Below, piece by piece: positions 1 to 7,254 of a stretch of DNA of 14,553 nucleotides (positions are counted from its first letter, which is position 1; each line of letters starts with the position of its first letter). The translations under genes and the position numbers were made by a program. The notes below the pieces were generated by a model that was not told the origin of the DNA, made no database searches, and was given only the letters and a program-made list of their open reading frames with translations. This DNA is from Candidatus Nitrosopolaris nunavutensis (GTDB lineage Archaea; Thermoproteota; Nitrososphaeria; Nitrososphaerales; Nitrososphaeraceae). The DNA lies in assembly GCA_002501855.1 (NCBI GenBank), contig DAOM01000197.1, positions 1 to 14,553 on the forward strand. Reading direction: 5' to 3'.

Positions 1-146
1 CTTGCATCATTCGCTCCATCTCTTATGACGCCCATCAATGTTGAGAACCATGAACTTCGTCGTCTTTTGAATCATTGGTCAATTGGTGAAGGTGAGGATG
101 ACATTTGTGTTATCTATTCCCGACTACAAATACAAATGGATTTCTA

Positions 147-1304
147 TCAAAAAGGTTGTCGTGCGCTGCCGTCTTCGTTTCTAAGTTGTCTATCTAATTC
201 TTTAAGCAATGACTTTTGAATGTCATTCAGCTGGACTGGAACTTTTACATTGATCCTAACCAGCTCATCACCTTTGCTGTAACTGCCGTAGTGAGGTAAC
301 CCTTTACCTTTGAGCTTTAGAATGGCATTAGGCTGTGTTCCCGGAGGAATTTTTAATTTCTCATTCCCATCTAGCGTGGGAGCTCGAATCTCGGTTCCAA
401 GTGCAAGGTCTGTAAAGTTCAGATTAAGGGTGTAAAGCAAATGACCATTTTCCAATCTTTCGAATAGTGGATGTGGTTTAACGTGAATCCTAATCAACAA
501 GTCGCCCGGAGATCCCGTTTCAGACGGCTCGCCCTCGCCACGCATTTGCAAAGTCACTCCATCTTCAACGCCTGCAGGAATTTCTAGCTTTATTTTCTTG
601 TTCTTCCTAACCTTACCAGAGCCATCACATATGTTGCAAGGCTTGTCGATGATTTCTCCTTGACCGCCGCAGGTTTGACACGGCTCCAAAGAGACGAATG
701 TCGAAAATCTATTTTGACTGTAGATGCGCCTTGTTTGCCCTTGGCCATGACATACACTGCATTTTCTAGGTTTGGATCCAGGTGATGCTCCACTTCCGCC
801 GCAAGTAGTACATCTTTCGAGCTTCGGTAACTCAATCTCGTCCTTCCTGCCCTTTAATACCTCTTCTAGCGTAAGCTCGACATCATAAAGTAAGTCTCTT
901 CCCTTTCTTCGTCCTCCGCCAAAGCTAAACCCAAAGCCGGACGGATCACCTGCCGCAGTCCCAAAACCGCCACCACCGGCCCGACCTCCGAATATTTGAT
1001 CAAAGATGTCTCTGAATCCACCAAATCCCATATCTTTAAAGACCTCATCGAAATTGGCTTCCGAACCACGGAATACTTCTTCGGCCCCAACGTGACCATA
1101 GGTATCAAATCTTTTTCTCTTTTCCTCATCTGATAAAACAGCATAGGCCTCTGAAATTTCCTTGAACTTTTCTTCTGATCCCGGTGTCTTGTTTCTGTCT
1201 GGATGATATTGTAGTGCTAGCTTTCTATATGCATTCTTGATGTCATCTTTGCTTGCATTCTTTTGGACACCGAGGGTCTCATAATAGTCCCGTTTGCTGC
1301 TCAT
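147..1304 (-). CDS. dnaJ: Chaperone protein DnaJ (Hsp40)
   Basis: Co-chaperone that delivers unfolded clients to DnaK and stimulates its ATPase; cytoplasmic. The 385-residue product has the full type I layout. The J domain occupies about residues 5-70 with the HPD tripeptide at 34-36. A Gly/Phe-rich linker spans about 94-135. A zinc-binding domain has four CxxCxGxG repeats, with cysteine pairs at 165/168, 182/185, 209/212 and 223/226. The C-terminal client-binding beta domains run from about 235 to 365. Length is normal for the family. The gene starts with ATG 51 bases after the dnaK stop on the same strand, so it is the last gene of a grpE-dnaK-dnaJ operon. No key residue is missing. Confidence 0.98.
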   Translation of the reverse strand: MSSKRDYYETLGVQKNASKDDIKNAYRKLALQYHPDRNKTPGSEEKFKEISEAYAVLSDEEKRKRFDTYGHVGAEEVFRGSEANFDEVFKDMGFGGFRDIFDQIFGGRAGGGGFGTAAGDPSGFGFSFGGGRRKGRDLLYDVELTLEEVLKGRKDEIELPKLERCTTCGGSGASPGSKPRKCSVCHGQGQTRRIYSQNRFSTFVSLEPCQTCGGQGEIIDKPCNICDGSGKVRKNKKIKLEIPAGVEDGVTLQMRGEGEPSETGSPGDLLIRIHVKPHPLFERLENGHLLYTLNLNFTDLALGTEIRAPTLDGNEKLKIPPGTQPNAILKLKGKGLPHYGSYSKGDELVRINVKVPVQLNDIQKSLLKELDRQLRNEDGSARQPF

Positions 1305-1355
1305 GGTTGGAAGTCCCTAATACCTTTCATCAATCTCAGTAACGAAATGGGGATA

Positions 1356-3239
1356 CTATGACTGAGGTGGAGGTGTCGTGCCTGTAGCACCGCCACTAGT
1401 ACCAGCGGCCTGATCCGCACCGGAAGTTGATGCCTCTGCTGCAGACGCGTCCGCGGCTGGCCCTGTGGATCCTGGAGTGGCTCCTACTGTCCTGTAAACC
1501 TCTGTGCTGACCTCACCAATAATATTTTTCAATTCCTGGGTTTTGGTCTTGATGTTATCGATATTGTTGCTCGAAATTGATTCTTTGAGTTCTTGAGCAG
1601 CCTTGTTAATTTTATCAGCCTGTTCTGGTTTAATTTTATCCTTTAAATCTTGTTTTACTAGTTTCTCTGCCGCGTAGACCAAATTATCAGCTTCGTTTTT
1701 AACTTCAGCCTCTACCCTCTTCTTTTTGTCAGCCTCAGCGAATTGCTCGGACTCTTTCTTCAGCTTTTCAATCTCTTCTTTCGATAGCTTGGTATTTGCA
1801 GTAATCGTGATCTTTGCTTCTTTGGCTGTAGCCATATCTTTAGCACTGACGTTTAGGATACCGTTCGCATCTATATCAAACGTAACTTCGATCTGCGGTA
1901 CGCCTCTTGGAGCAGGTGGTATGCCTGAGAGGTTAAACATTCCGAGGGAAACACAATCTGCTGCCATAGATCTTTCTCCTTGAACAACATGGATTGTGAC
2001 TGCGGTCTGGTAATCAGCGGCCGTAGTGAATACCTTGCTCTTCTTTGTAGGGATAGTGGTATTACGTTCAATTAAGGGCTCTTTCAAGCCTCCCAGAACT
2101 TCGACGCCCAACGTTAGTGGTGTAACATCTACCAGGAGTATGTCCGTCGCTACGTCACCTGCGATGATGGCGCCCTGGATAGCCGCTCCCAGTCCAACAG
2201 CTTCCATCGGATCTACACCTCGTTCGGGTTCTTTACCCATCACTGTTGCCACAAATTGTCTCACCATCGGCATTCTCGTAGGCCCACCGATAAGGATAAT
2301 TTTATCGATATCAGCCGGAGCCAATTTTGCGTCTTGAAGTGCCTGCAACATTGGCGACTTGCACCGCTCCACTATTGGTCTCAATAGCTCCTCCAATTTC
2401 GATCTACTAAGGTTGAGGACAAGATTCTTTGGCCCTGTTACGGAGTCATAAGCGAGAAATGGCAAATTGATTTCAGATGTAACTACATTTGACAATTCGA
2501 TTTTCGCTTTTTCTGCTGCCTCTCTTATCCTCATCATCGCCGCCTTGTCGTTTCTTATATCCAGACCGGATTGTTTTTTGAATTCCTGCAAAACATAGTC
2601 TACAAGGGTATTATCCATATCCGTTCCACCAAGTTGCGTATCTCCCGAGGTGCTTTTAACTTGGAATACTCCCCCTCCCATCTCCATAAGTGTAACATCG
2701 AGTGTTCCACCACCGAAGTCAAAGACTAAGATCTTTAGGTCTTTCTGTAATTTGTCTAAGCCGTATGCAAGAGAAGCCGCAGTCGGTTCGTTAATAATCC
2801 TTACAACTTGCAATCCTGCTATTTCACCGGCGTCCTTCGTTGCCTGTCTCTGATTGTCGTTAAAGTATGCAGGAGCCGTTATCACTGCTTTATCAACAGT
2901 ATCCCCCAGAAAAGCTTCGGCATCTCTCTTTATCTTCTGCAATATGAATGAGGATATTTGCTGTGGAGTGTAGTCTTTGCCGAATACGTTGAATTTAAAA
3001 TCGGTCCCCATCTTTCGTTTAGCTGCAATGACGGTGCCTTCTGGATTTGAAATCATTTGCCGTCTTGCAGGCTCCCCCACTATCAGCTGACCATCGCGGG
3101 TAAAGCCAACTACGGAAGGAAAAGCTTTTCCTCCTATAGAGGTCCCTTCAGCTGCCTGTATTATTGTAGGTTTACCACCTATCATTGCTGCAGCTGCAGA
3201 GTTACTAGTTCCAAGATCAATTCCTATAATTTTTCCCAT
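1356..3239 (-). CDS. dnaK: Molecular chaperone DnaK (Hsp70)
   Basis: ATP-dependent chaperone that binds and releases exposed hydrophobic peptides, working with DnaJ and GrpE. The 627-residue product has the Hsp70 signatures: IDLGTSNS at 7-14, [11 protein letters not shown] at 172-182 and IGGPTRMP at 317-324. The interdomain linker lies around 366-378 ([12 protein letters not shown]). The beta substrate-binding domain (about 380-490) and helical lid (about 490-585) follow. The nucleotide-binding domain is short between residues 75 and 95. It lacks the insertion found there in E. coli DnaK, as is known for archaeal and Gram-positive forms. The C-terminus (590-627) is an Ala/Ser/Gly/Thr-rich tail ending TTPPPQS, rather than the acidic end of proteobacterial DnaK. 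The ATG start lies 2 bases after the grpE stop, implying cotranscription and probably translational coupling. Confidence 0.98.
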   Translation of the reverse strand: MGKIIGIDLGTSNSAAAAMIGGKPTIIQAAEGTSIGGKAFPSVVGFTRDGQLIVGEPARRQMISNPEGTVIAAKRKMGTDFKFNVFGKDYTPQQISSFILQKIKRDAEAFLGDTVDKAVITAPAYFNDNQRQATKDAGEIAGLQVVRIINEPTAASLAYGLDKLQKDLKILVFDFGGGTLDVTLMEMGGGVFQVKSTSGDTQLGGTDMDNTLVDYVLQEFKKQSGLDIRNDKAAMMRIREAAEKAKIELSNVVTSEINLPFLAYDSVTGPKNLVLNLSRSKLEELLRPIVERCKSPMLQALQDAKLAPADIDKIILIGGPTRMPMVRQFVATVMGKEPERGVDPMEAVGLGAAIQGAIIAGDVATDILLVDVTPLTLGVEVLGGLKEPLIERNTTIPTKKSKVFTTAADYQTAVTIHVVQGERSMAADCVSLGMFNLSGIPPAPRGVPQIEVTFDIDANGILNVSAKDMATAKEAKITITANTKLSKEEIEKLKKESEQFAEADKKKRVEAEVKNEADNLVYAAEKLVKQDLKDKIKPEQADKINKAAQELKESISSNNIDNIKTKTQELKNIIGEVSTEVYRTVGATPGSTGPAADASAAEASTSGADQAAGTSGGATGTTPPPQS

Positions 3240-3241
3240 TT

Positions 3242-3874
3242 CTAATTATCAGTCCCCTTTTCTGCTTTTTCTGTATCATTAACGGTATTTTTAACTATCT
3301 TTTTAGAAATTTCGACAAGGCTCGGTCTTAAAACTTTATTGTCTAGCATATACCCTTTACGAATTTCATCTGTGACTGTACTCTCTGATAAATCGTCACG
3401 AAAGGAGAAACTGATGGCATCATGAACGTTTGGATCAAATGGAGTTTCGACTGTCTCAATTTCTATCACTCCCTCCGACTTGAGCAAATGATCAAAGTTT
3501 TTCAAAATTCCCTCTAAGCCTTCAACAACAACTAATTCGGCTTTACTTTGCTTAGCTATTTCTACAGCCCGTACATAATCATCGCGAATATTTAGGAATC
3601 TTAGCATAAGTTCTGCTTTATTTTCCTCTATTTTCGAAGCAACTTGTTTGTCCATATGTTTGCGATAGTTATCAAAATCTGCCACCATGTACTTCAGCTT
3701 GTTTAGATTGTTATCCGATGATTCCTTAGCTTTACGCAATTCCTCCTTGACAGATGATAATTCTTCCTTTGTTGCAACTAGCTCGTCCTTCATTGTGAGG
3801 ATGTCATCCCGTTCTATTCGTGAATCATTTTGCTCTACCTGCTCGACCTCGTTAACCTCCTCTTCCAAAAACAA
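3242..3874 (-). CDS. grpE: Nucleotide exchange factor GrpE
   Basis: Releases ADP from DnaK so the chaperone cycle can restart; cytoplasmic homodimer. The 210-residue product has an acidic N-terminus, a long charged coiled-coil helix (about 25-90) and the C-terminal beta domain. FDPNVHDAI lies at 146-154 and the GrpE signature region [17 protein letters not shown] at 174-190. The start is TTG at 3872-3874: the codon just upstream is a stop (TGA, 3875-3877) and there is no ATG until residue 28. A start at the second TTG (residue 3) is equally possible. It is the first gene of the operon and is followed 2 bases later by dnaK. Confidence 0.96.
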   Translation of the reverse strand: MFLEEEVNEVEQVEQNDSRIERDDILTMKDELVATKEELSSVKEELRKAKESSDNNLNKLKYMVADFDNYRKHMDKQVASKIEENKAELMLRFLNIRDDYVRAVEIAKQSKAELVVVEGLEGILKNFDHLLKSEGVIEIETVETPFDPNVHDAISFSFRDDLSESTVTDEIRKGYMLDNKVLRPSLVEISKKIVKNTVNDTEKAEKGTDN

Positions 3875-3954
3875 TCAGCAATTAAAACTCGGAATAAGCT
3901 AGATAATTACATATCGCTTTGGTAACTGAAGATTTAATACTCCGTACTGGATCT

Positions 3955-3965
3955 AATTTTTATAA
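3955..3965 (-). promoter_or_regulatory. TATA box of the grpE-dnaK-dnaJ operon
   Basis: On the minus strand the sequence reads TTATAAAAATT, a close match to the archaeal TATA element. It is preceded by A-rich bases that could serve as a BRE. Transcription would start about 25 bases downstream, near 3935, leaving a leader of roughly 60 bases before the TTG of grpE. No other AT-rich element between the neighbouring small gene and grpE matches as well. Confidence 0.6.
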
Positions 3966-4006
3966 CTTATCTAATGAATAAGGGCAGAGAATGTTTAACT
4001 GTCCCA

Positions 4007-4041
4007 ATTGAAAAAGAAAGGGTGTGTTTGAGTTGCCTCAA
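4007..4041 (-). terminator. Hairpin plus T-rich tract after the 75-residue gene
   Basis: On the minus strand a 5-base stem TTGAG/CTCAA closes a GCAA tetraloop (4028-4041). It is followed by CTTTCTTTTTC (4020-4010). It begins directly behind the stop of the 75-residue gene and before the grpE promoter, so it probably ends that transcript. Archaeal termination depends mainly on the T tract. Confidence 0.4.
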
Positions 4042-4044
4042 GGC

Positions 4045-4272
4045 CTAGGATATACCTAAATTTGGAAACGATGCCACACTAATTCCTAATTCTCCTTGGA
4101 TTTTTCTGATTTTGGTAGCATATTCTGTCATTTTGACGTTGTCACCCTGAACCTTAGCAATTCTATAACCTTTCCACGCTTTTCTAAGTGCTCCCCAACT
4201 TTGACCAGTTGAGAAATTGTTTTGGCTCTGTTGTGTAGTTGCTTCTGGATTAAGCGACATTATTGCAGTCAT
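4045..4272 (-). CDS. Small hypothetical protein, 75 residues
   Basis: Not recognised as a named family. The product has a Ser/Gln/Asn-rich, low-complexity N-terminus (1-25), then a basic, probably helical core rich in Lys, Arg and Tyr with WGALRKAWKGYRIAKV at 26-41 and TEYATKIRKIQGELGI at 49-64. It has no cysteines, signal peptide or membrane segment. The composition suggests a nucleic-acid-binding or chaperone-associated role, but that is inference. Two ATG codons compete: 4272, or 4260 (residue 5). A TATA-like stretch (TTATTATC, around 4283-4290) would place a leaderless start near the second. A terminator-like hairpin follows the stop, and the chaperone operon has its own promoter, so this is a separate transcription unit. 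Confidence 0.6.
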   Translation of the reverse strand: MTAIMSLNPEATTQQSQNNFSTGQSWGALRKAWKGYRIAKVQGDNVKMTEYATKIRKIQGELGISVASFPNLGIS

Positions 4273-4409
4273 ATCTTTTGAGATAATAACATGTGCGGTA
4301 CTTAGGACCCATAGTTAGCTTTATCCGCTCTCGTAGTAAAAACACTGGACACAATCGCATTCGTATAAGAATTTCATAAGTTATGTTAAAATTGGATATT
4401 ATCTGCAGA

Positions 4410-4433
4410 TTGTCAATTCTAAAGTTGTCAATT
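4410..4433. repeat. Direct repeat TTGTCAATT x2
   Basis: Two perfect 9-base copies, one helical turn and a half apart (15-base period), lie immediately before an AT-rich TATA-like stretch on the plus strand (4432-4445). The arrangement resembles paired regulator half-sites, but no gene follows on that strand. Confidence 0.5.
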
Positions 4434-4707
4434 TATAGTATATGTTTTCTTTGAAAATGAGCTGTTGCGTACACTTAAATTATTTCATAAAATGAGAAAT
4501 GGGCCGCCACATGGATCGCGTTAGTACTTATTAGCCACTTAAGCGAAAGCAGGATATCTCTGTAACCGAACACGGGATAAAGGCTCAAGAAAAGTGTCAT
4601 TCTAATAGAATTATTTGCATATCGACCAAAGTATAAGGACATTGAGATTCACTATCACTTATCGTTCGGTTTAATCTATGATAATCGTGGCTTATTTTTA
4701 TTTACTG

Positions 4708-4721
4708 CTCTTGATCAAGAG
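4708..4721. repeat. Perfect 14-base palindrome
   Basis: CTCTTGATCAAGAG equals its own reverse complement. It lies about 20 bases after a T/A-rich box (4691-4705) on the plus strand, where a transcription start would be expected. This is the usual place for an archaeal repressor operator. No downstream gene is clear, so its role is unknown. Confidence 0.55.
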
Positions 4722-4875
4722 GCTGGAAAAAAAGTATAGACACCCAGCGTAAAATAATTGGAATGCATGAGAAGAGGGCCAGATGATCCCTACTGAAGCC
4801 CCTGATAGATTATTTGGCCGTATCTGGGATTGACATTTTCTCGTTATATATCAGCTCATTTGTTTATTCCTTTTT

Positions 4876-5103
4876 GTGAATACAAAGCATAGAAGAGAGC
4901 GAGCAGCCCAAAGAACTACGAGACATATTGTAAAAAGATTCCTCGTTAGTCGGGGATTTTCAACTAAAACACATGATGGACGTAATTCGCAATGCCAAGA
5001 AGCTGAGCGGTATAAGAAGGTAAGTATAACAGAGATTCTGTCAAGCGTAGTTTGCTTTAATAGAGGATCTTGCACCGCAAGCTTCACACAAGAGAAACCC
5101 TAA
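4876..5103 (+). CDS. Doubtful small basic ORF, 75 residues
   Basis: A GTG-started open frame rich in Arg, Lys, Thr and Ser, starting MNTKHRRERAAQRTTRHIVK. The only positive sign is a TTATATAT box at 4844-4851, placed correctly for a leaderless start at 4876. Against it, the last 63 bases run antisense into the 3' end of the aIF2-beta gene, and no family is recognised. It may be chance coding in a spacer. Confidence 0.18.
   Translation: MNTKHRRERAAQRTTRHIVKRFLVSRGFSTKTHDGRNSQCQEAERYKKVSITEILSSVVCFNRGSCTASFTQEKP
5022..5043 (-). terminator. Possible terminator hairpin after aIF2-beta
   Basis: On the minus strand ACAGA ATC TCTGT (5041-5029) forms a 5-base stem overlapping the aIF2-beta stop codon. 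It is followed by TATACTTACCTTCTTATACC, which is pyrimidine- and T-rich but has no long T run. Weak support. Confidence 0.25.
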
Positions 5104-5544
5104 CTTTTTGTTCTTTTCGGTTCGTGTATCAGGACTTCCACAGACAGGACATATTACATAATCCTTTACGTACCTATCAATTAGCGCGCCAAAGGACGAT
5201 GGTTCCTTTCGTCCAAGAAATATTACTCGTTCACCTGCGATATAGCCAGCAGAAGCAAGCTCCTTGTTAAGATACAGGAGTAACTTCGGTGGCTCTCTTC
5301 GCAAGGCTTTTGGGAACTCCATAAAGTTTCTGAATATTGTACGTTGACCTACCCAGATAATTTGGGGAGTTGGAACTTCCAATCTTGAAACTGCTTTTCG
5401 TGATTCGTTTCCCAGTTTGTCTTGTAGCCGCTTGAGCAAACTTTCATAATCTGACCTTGTTTGGACTGTCACAAATGGAGTTATATTTTCCGGATTTATG
5501 TGCGTTATGCGTAATGGAACAGCATCTGATTGTCGATTTCGCAT
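5041..5544 (-). CDS. Translation initiation factor 2 subunit beta (aIF2-beta)
   Basis: Part of the heterotrimeric aIF2 that brings initiator Met-tRNA to the small ribosomal subunit. The core begins with DYESLLKRL (32-40), continues through VPTPQIIWVGQRTIFRNF (57-74) and RREPPKLLLYLNKEL (82-96), and ends in a zinc ribbon with cysteines at 132, 135, 153 and 156 (CPVCGSPDT ... CEACGARS). The ATG start gives 167 residues, about 25 more than is usual for archaeal homologues. A GTG at 5470-5472 (residue 25) would give a typical 143-residue protein, and CATAAATC lies 20-25 bases before it, so the true start is open. The ATG lies 27 bases after the stop of the methyltransferase gene, so the two may be cotranscribed. 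The zinc ribbon is complete. Confidence 0.96.
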   Translation of the reverse strand: MRNRQSDAVPLRITHINPENITPFVTVQTRSDYESLLKRLQDKLGNESRKAVSRLEVPTPQIIWVGQRTIFRNFMEFPKALRREPPKLLLYLNKELASAGYIAGERVIFLGRKEPSSFGALIDRYVKDYVICPVCGSPDTRTEKNKKLGFLLCEACGARSSIKANYA

Positions 5545-5571
5545 CCAGTCTTATCTATGCATCTTCTTGGC

Positions 5572-6744
5572 TCAAGATACTGGTCCACGGCAATATTTTC
5601 CCCTCGGCATCAATGCTTTGATTAGACTAAAATCTGACCGCTCTAATCTGCTTTCTGTTACCTGGATTGCTGTCGAGGAGCAGTCACAGCCAATCCAATT
5701 TCTGCCCAATCTTTGTGCTACGACTAAGGTGGTTCCTGAGCCGCAGAAAAAGTCTGCAACAAGATCTCTTGCCCTCGAAAATTGTCCTATTATCCTTTCT
5801 AATAATTGTTCATGTTTTTCGGTGTCATACCCTGTTGAATAACTGTACGCTTCTATGTCGGTCCAGATATTGTCGAGAATTACATGGGTCTTCGGGGGGA
5901 TCCAGTATTCTGGATACTTGACGCCCGGGCGTTTGCGAATAAATTCCATATTTTGACTAGCTCGTCTCCAGTATTCCTCGAGGGGGATATCAGCGAATTT
6001 GCCTACGTAGACTTTGTAATTTTCTATTGCAAGTAGTGCTCTTGCCTTGGACCACTTCCATTGTCCTCTCTCTGGTACAAAACCAAACAGCTCGTATCGC
6101 ATTGTCGGTCTATTTACGTTACTCCAAAATCCCATCCATTTGGAGTTCCTCTTATTTTTAACAAGTGGGTGTTGAAATTTCGTTCCTGCAGATTTCGAAT
6201 ACCAAAGAATTGAATCGTTTGCAACATGCATTCTATCGATTGACTTGAACTGATAGAGAAGATTTTTCCTTCGCCCCCTTTTTATTATGATTTCGTTACG
6301 AAAATTTTCATACCCAAAAATTTCATCCATGATTACTTTAACATAATGCAATAGATGCCAATCAAGATGGACAAAGATTGACCCCCTGGCAGAAATTAAT
6401 TTTTGAATGACTTCAAGTCTTGGGTATATCATATCGAGGTACTCATCGATTTTTCCTTTGAAAACATCTTCAAACGCAGGATTTTCGACATTTTTCATAC
6501 GATGATAATACTTTTCGCCCCTGGCAAAAGGAGGATCAATGTAAACAAGATCAATTTTTTGTTCAAAGCCATTTTCGAGTAGATAATTCACCGATGTAAG
6601 ATTGTCAGAGTGGAAGAGCAAGTTCCCGCTTGTAGAATTCTTCAAGATTCTAATGGGTTCTTTGATGCCATTAGTTTTTTTATATTCATTACCTGATGCC
6701 CAACATAGTTTAACTTTAGATTTTTTTTGCAATGGCGAAGGCAT
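5572..6744 (-). CDS. Beta-class site-specific DNA methyltransferase (probably N6-adenine)
   Basis: Transfers a methyl group from S-adenosylmethionine to a base in double-stranded DNA. The catalytic motif IV, DPPF (70-73, within LVYIDPPF), comes before the SAM-binding motif I, DFFCGSGTT (331-339). That order defines the beta class, which includes type III Mod enzymes and many solitary methylases. A motif X-like helix (TEKHEQLLERIIGQFS, 308-323) directly precedes motif I, and IGCDCSS (351-357) carries the motif II acidic residue. Residues of about 150-300 would contain the target-recognition domain. DPPF favours adenine N6, though cytosine N4 is not excluded. At 390 residues it is intact. No restriction enzyme is recognisable nearby; aIF2-beta follows after 27 bases, and a pair of unknown genes is divergently oriented upstream. 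Confidence 0.93.
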   Translation of the reverse strand: MPSPLQKKSKVKLCWASGNEYKKTNGIKEPIRILKNSTSGNLLFHSDNLTSVNYLLENGFEQKIDLVYIDPPFARGEKYYHRMKNVENPAFEDVFKGKIDEYLDMIYPRLEVIQKLISARGSIFVHLDWHLLHYVKVIMDEIFGYENFRNEIIIKRGRRKNLLYQFKSIDRMHVANDSILWYSKSAGTKFQHPLVKNKRNSKWMGFWSNVNRPTMRYELFGFVPERGQWKWSKARALLAIENYKVYVGKFADIPLEEYWRRASQNMEFIRKRPGVKYPEYWIPPKTHVILDNIWTDIEAYSYSTGYDTEKHEQLLERIIGQFSRARDLVADFFCGSGTTLVVAQRLGRNWIGCDCSSTAIQVTESRLERSDFSLIKALMPRGKYCRGPVS

Positions 6745-6763
6745 GATGAATTTATTGATTGAC

Positions 6764-6779
6764 GATATTAATCAATATC
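6764..6779. repeat. Inverted repeat GATATT/AATATC before the methyltransferase gene
   Basis: Two perfect 6-base arms separated by AATC, 20-35 bases upstream of the methyltransferase ATG. Self-regulating methylase genes often have operators here, but the AT-rich content also makes chance plausible. Confidence 0.35.
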
Positions 6780-6800
6780 AATTTAACTCCTTGTAATCAC

Positions 6801-6810
6801 ACTATAATGT
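6801..6810 (-). promoter_or_regulatory. Possible TATA element of the methyltransferase gene
   Basis: The minus strand reads ACATTATAGT about 60 bases before the ATG, which would start transcription near 6780 with a leader of about 35 bases. An inverted repeat GATATT-AATC-AATATC (6764-6779) lies in that leader and could bind a regulator. The match to an archaeal TATA box is moderate. Confidence 0.3.
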
Positions 6811-6927
6811 CGTATTCTTCTGATGCTACCTTAAGTCACCTTGGAAAGACACGTTTCTCAGCTGTGGTGTGTTCCCCCTTGGTCAGTTGTAGCGACGTGA
6901 TGGAGACTTCTCATGCAGCATGCCGCC

Positions 6928-6939
6928 TATTTTTATATT
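6928..6939 (+). promoter_or_regulatory. TATA box for the overlapping gene pair
   Basis: TATTTTTATATT centred near 6934 would start transcription at about 6960, a few bases before the ATG at 6967. That predicts a leaderless or near-leaderless message and argues against the earlier in-frame ATG at 6913, which lies upstream of the box. Confidence 0.5.
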
Positions 6940-6966
6940 CGTGAATCGTTGCTAATATACAGAGAT

Positions 6967-7254
6967 ATGCAAAATAAACAGAAATTAAAATCGATTTCTG
7001 TACTTATACCGTTGCAAGAAGTATCAGCTAGTATTTCTCAACTTGATTTTTCACTAGATGGTATCACGACAATTGTCGCAGAGGGTAAATTCTGGAAGAG
7101 GATGCTCTATGTTAATGGGGAAGAAACAATCAGTGTCTCTGAGGAGATTGGCGATGCTTATCCAAAAGACCCTATCATTACAATTTGTGGATCAACTCAC
7201 ACCGTTTCGAGAATCACAGAGGAATTACAACACTATGCCGGTTTACGAATGTAA
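6967..7254 (+). CDS. Hypothetical protein, 95 residues (first of an overlapping pair)
   Basis: Not recognised. The start at 6967 was chosen because a TATA box ends at 6939; an in-frame ATG at 6913 would add 18 residues but lies before the box. The product looks like a small alpha/beta protein. Hydrophobic strands (ISVLIPL, ITTIVAEGKFW, RMLYVNG) alternate with charged turns, and a hydrophobic strand-turn PIITICGSTHTV precedes a C-terminal amphipathic helix. There is no signal peptide or membrane segment. Its last 20 bases overlap the start of the next gene in another frame, so the two are almost certainly one operon and may be translationally coupled. It is divergent from the methyltransferase gene, 222 bases away. 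Confidence 0.6.
   Translation: MQNKQKLKSISVLIPLQEVSASISQLDFSLDGITTIVAEGKFWKRMLYVNGEETISVSEEIGDAYPKDPIITICGSTHTVSRITEELQHYAGLRM

Larger units (their letters stand above)
4273..5040. other. Gene-poor spacer with repeats and promoter-like boxes
   Basis: 768 bases with no convincing gene. They contain a 9-base direct repeat TTGTCAATT (4410-4418 and 4425-4433, period 15) followed by TTTATAG. There is a perfect 14-base palindrome CTCTTGATCAAGAG (4708-4721), preceded by CTTATTTTTATTTAC on the plus strand. A TTATATAT box lies at 4844-4851. Short open frames exist (41 codons on the minus strand at 4475-4600, 16 codons on the plus strand near 4783), but nothing supports them. I found no tRNA-like B box and no CRISPR repeats. 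Confidence 0.6.

Noticed and set aside
590..1144. Minus-strand open frames at 590-835 and 866-1144 inside dnaJ
   Set aside because: They lie in another frame of a fully conserved DnaJ zinc-domain and Gly/Phe region and have no family features; shadows of the real gene.
1726..3245. Several open frames opposite or within dnaK (1726-1983, 1871-2071, 2026-2337, 2650-2853, 3057-3245)
   Set aside because: dnaK is intact across the whole region and these products look like frame-shifted or antisense translations of it.
4475..4600. Minus-strand 41-codon frame with a hydrophobic product
   Set aside because: No clear promoter, ribosome binding site or family; length is within what chance gives in an AT-rich spacer.
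4273..5040. tRNA or other structured RNA gene in the large spacer
   Set aside because: I found no T-loop/B-box-like GTTCGA context, no cloverleaf and no C/D-box pair on either strand by eye.
6913..6966. Earlier in-frame ATG for the 95-residue gene
   Set aside because: It lies upstream of the TATA box at 6928-6939, so a transcript from that promoter would not include it.
7058..7234. N-terminal extension of the 180-residue gene
   Set aside because: This stretch is occupied by the preceding gene in another frame; the extension is rich in Arg, Ser and Gln and looks like an out-of-frame translation.
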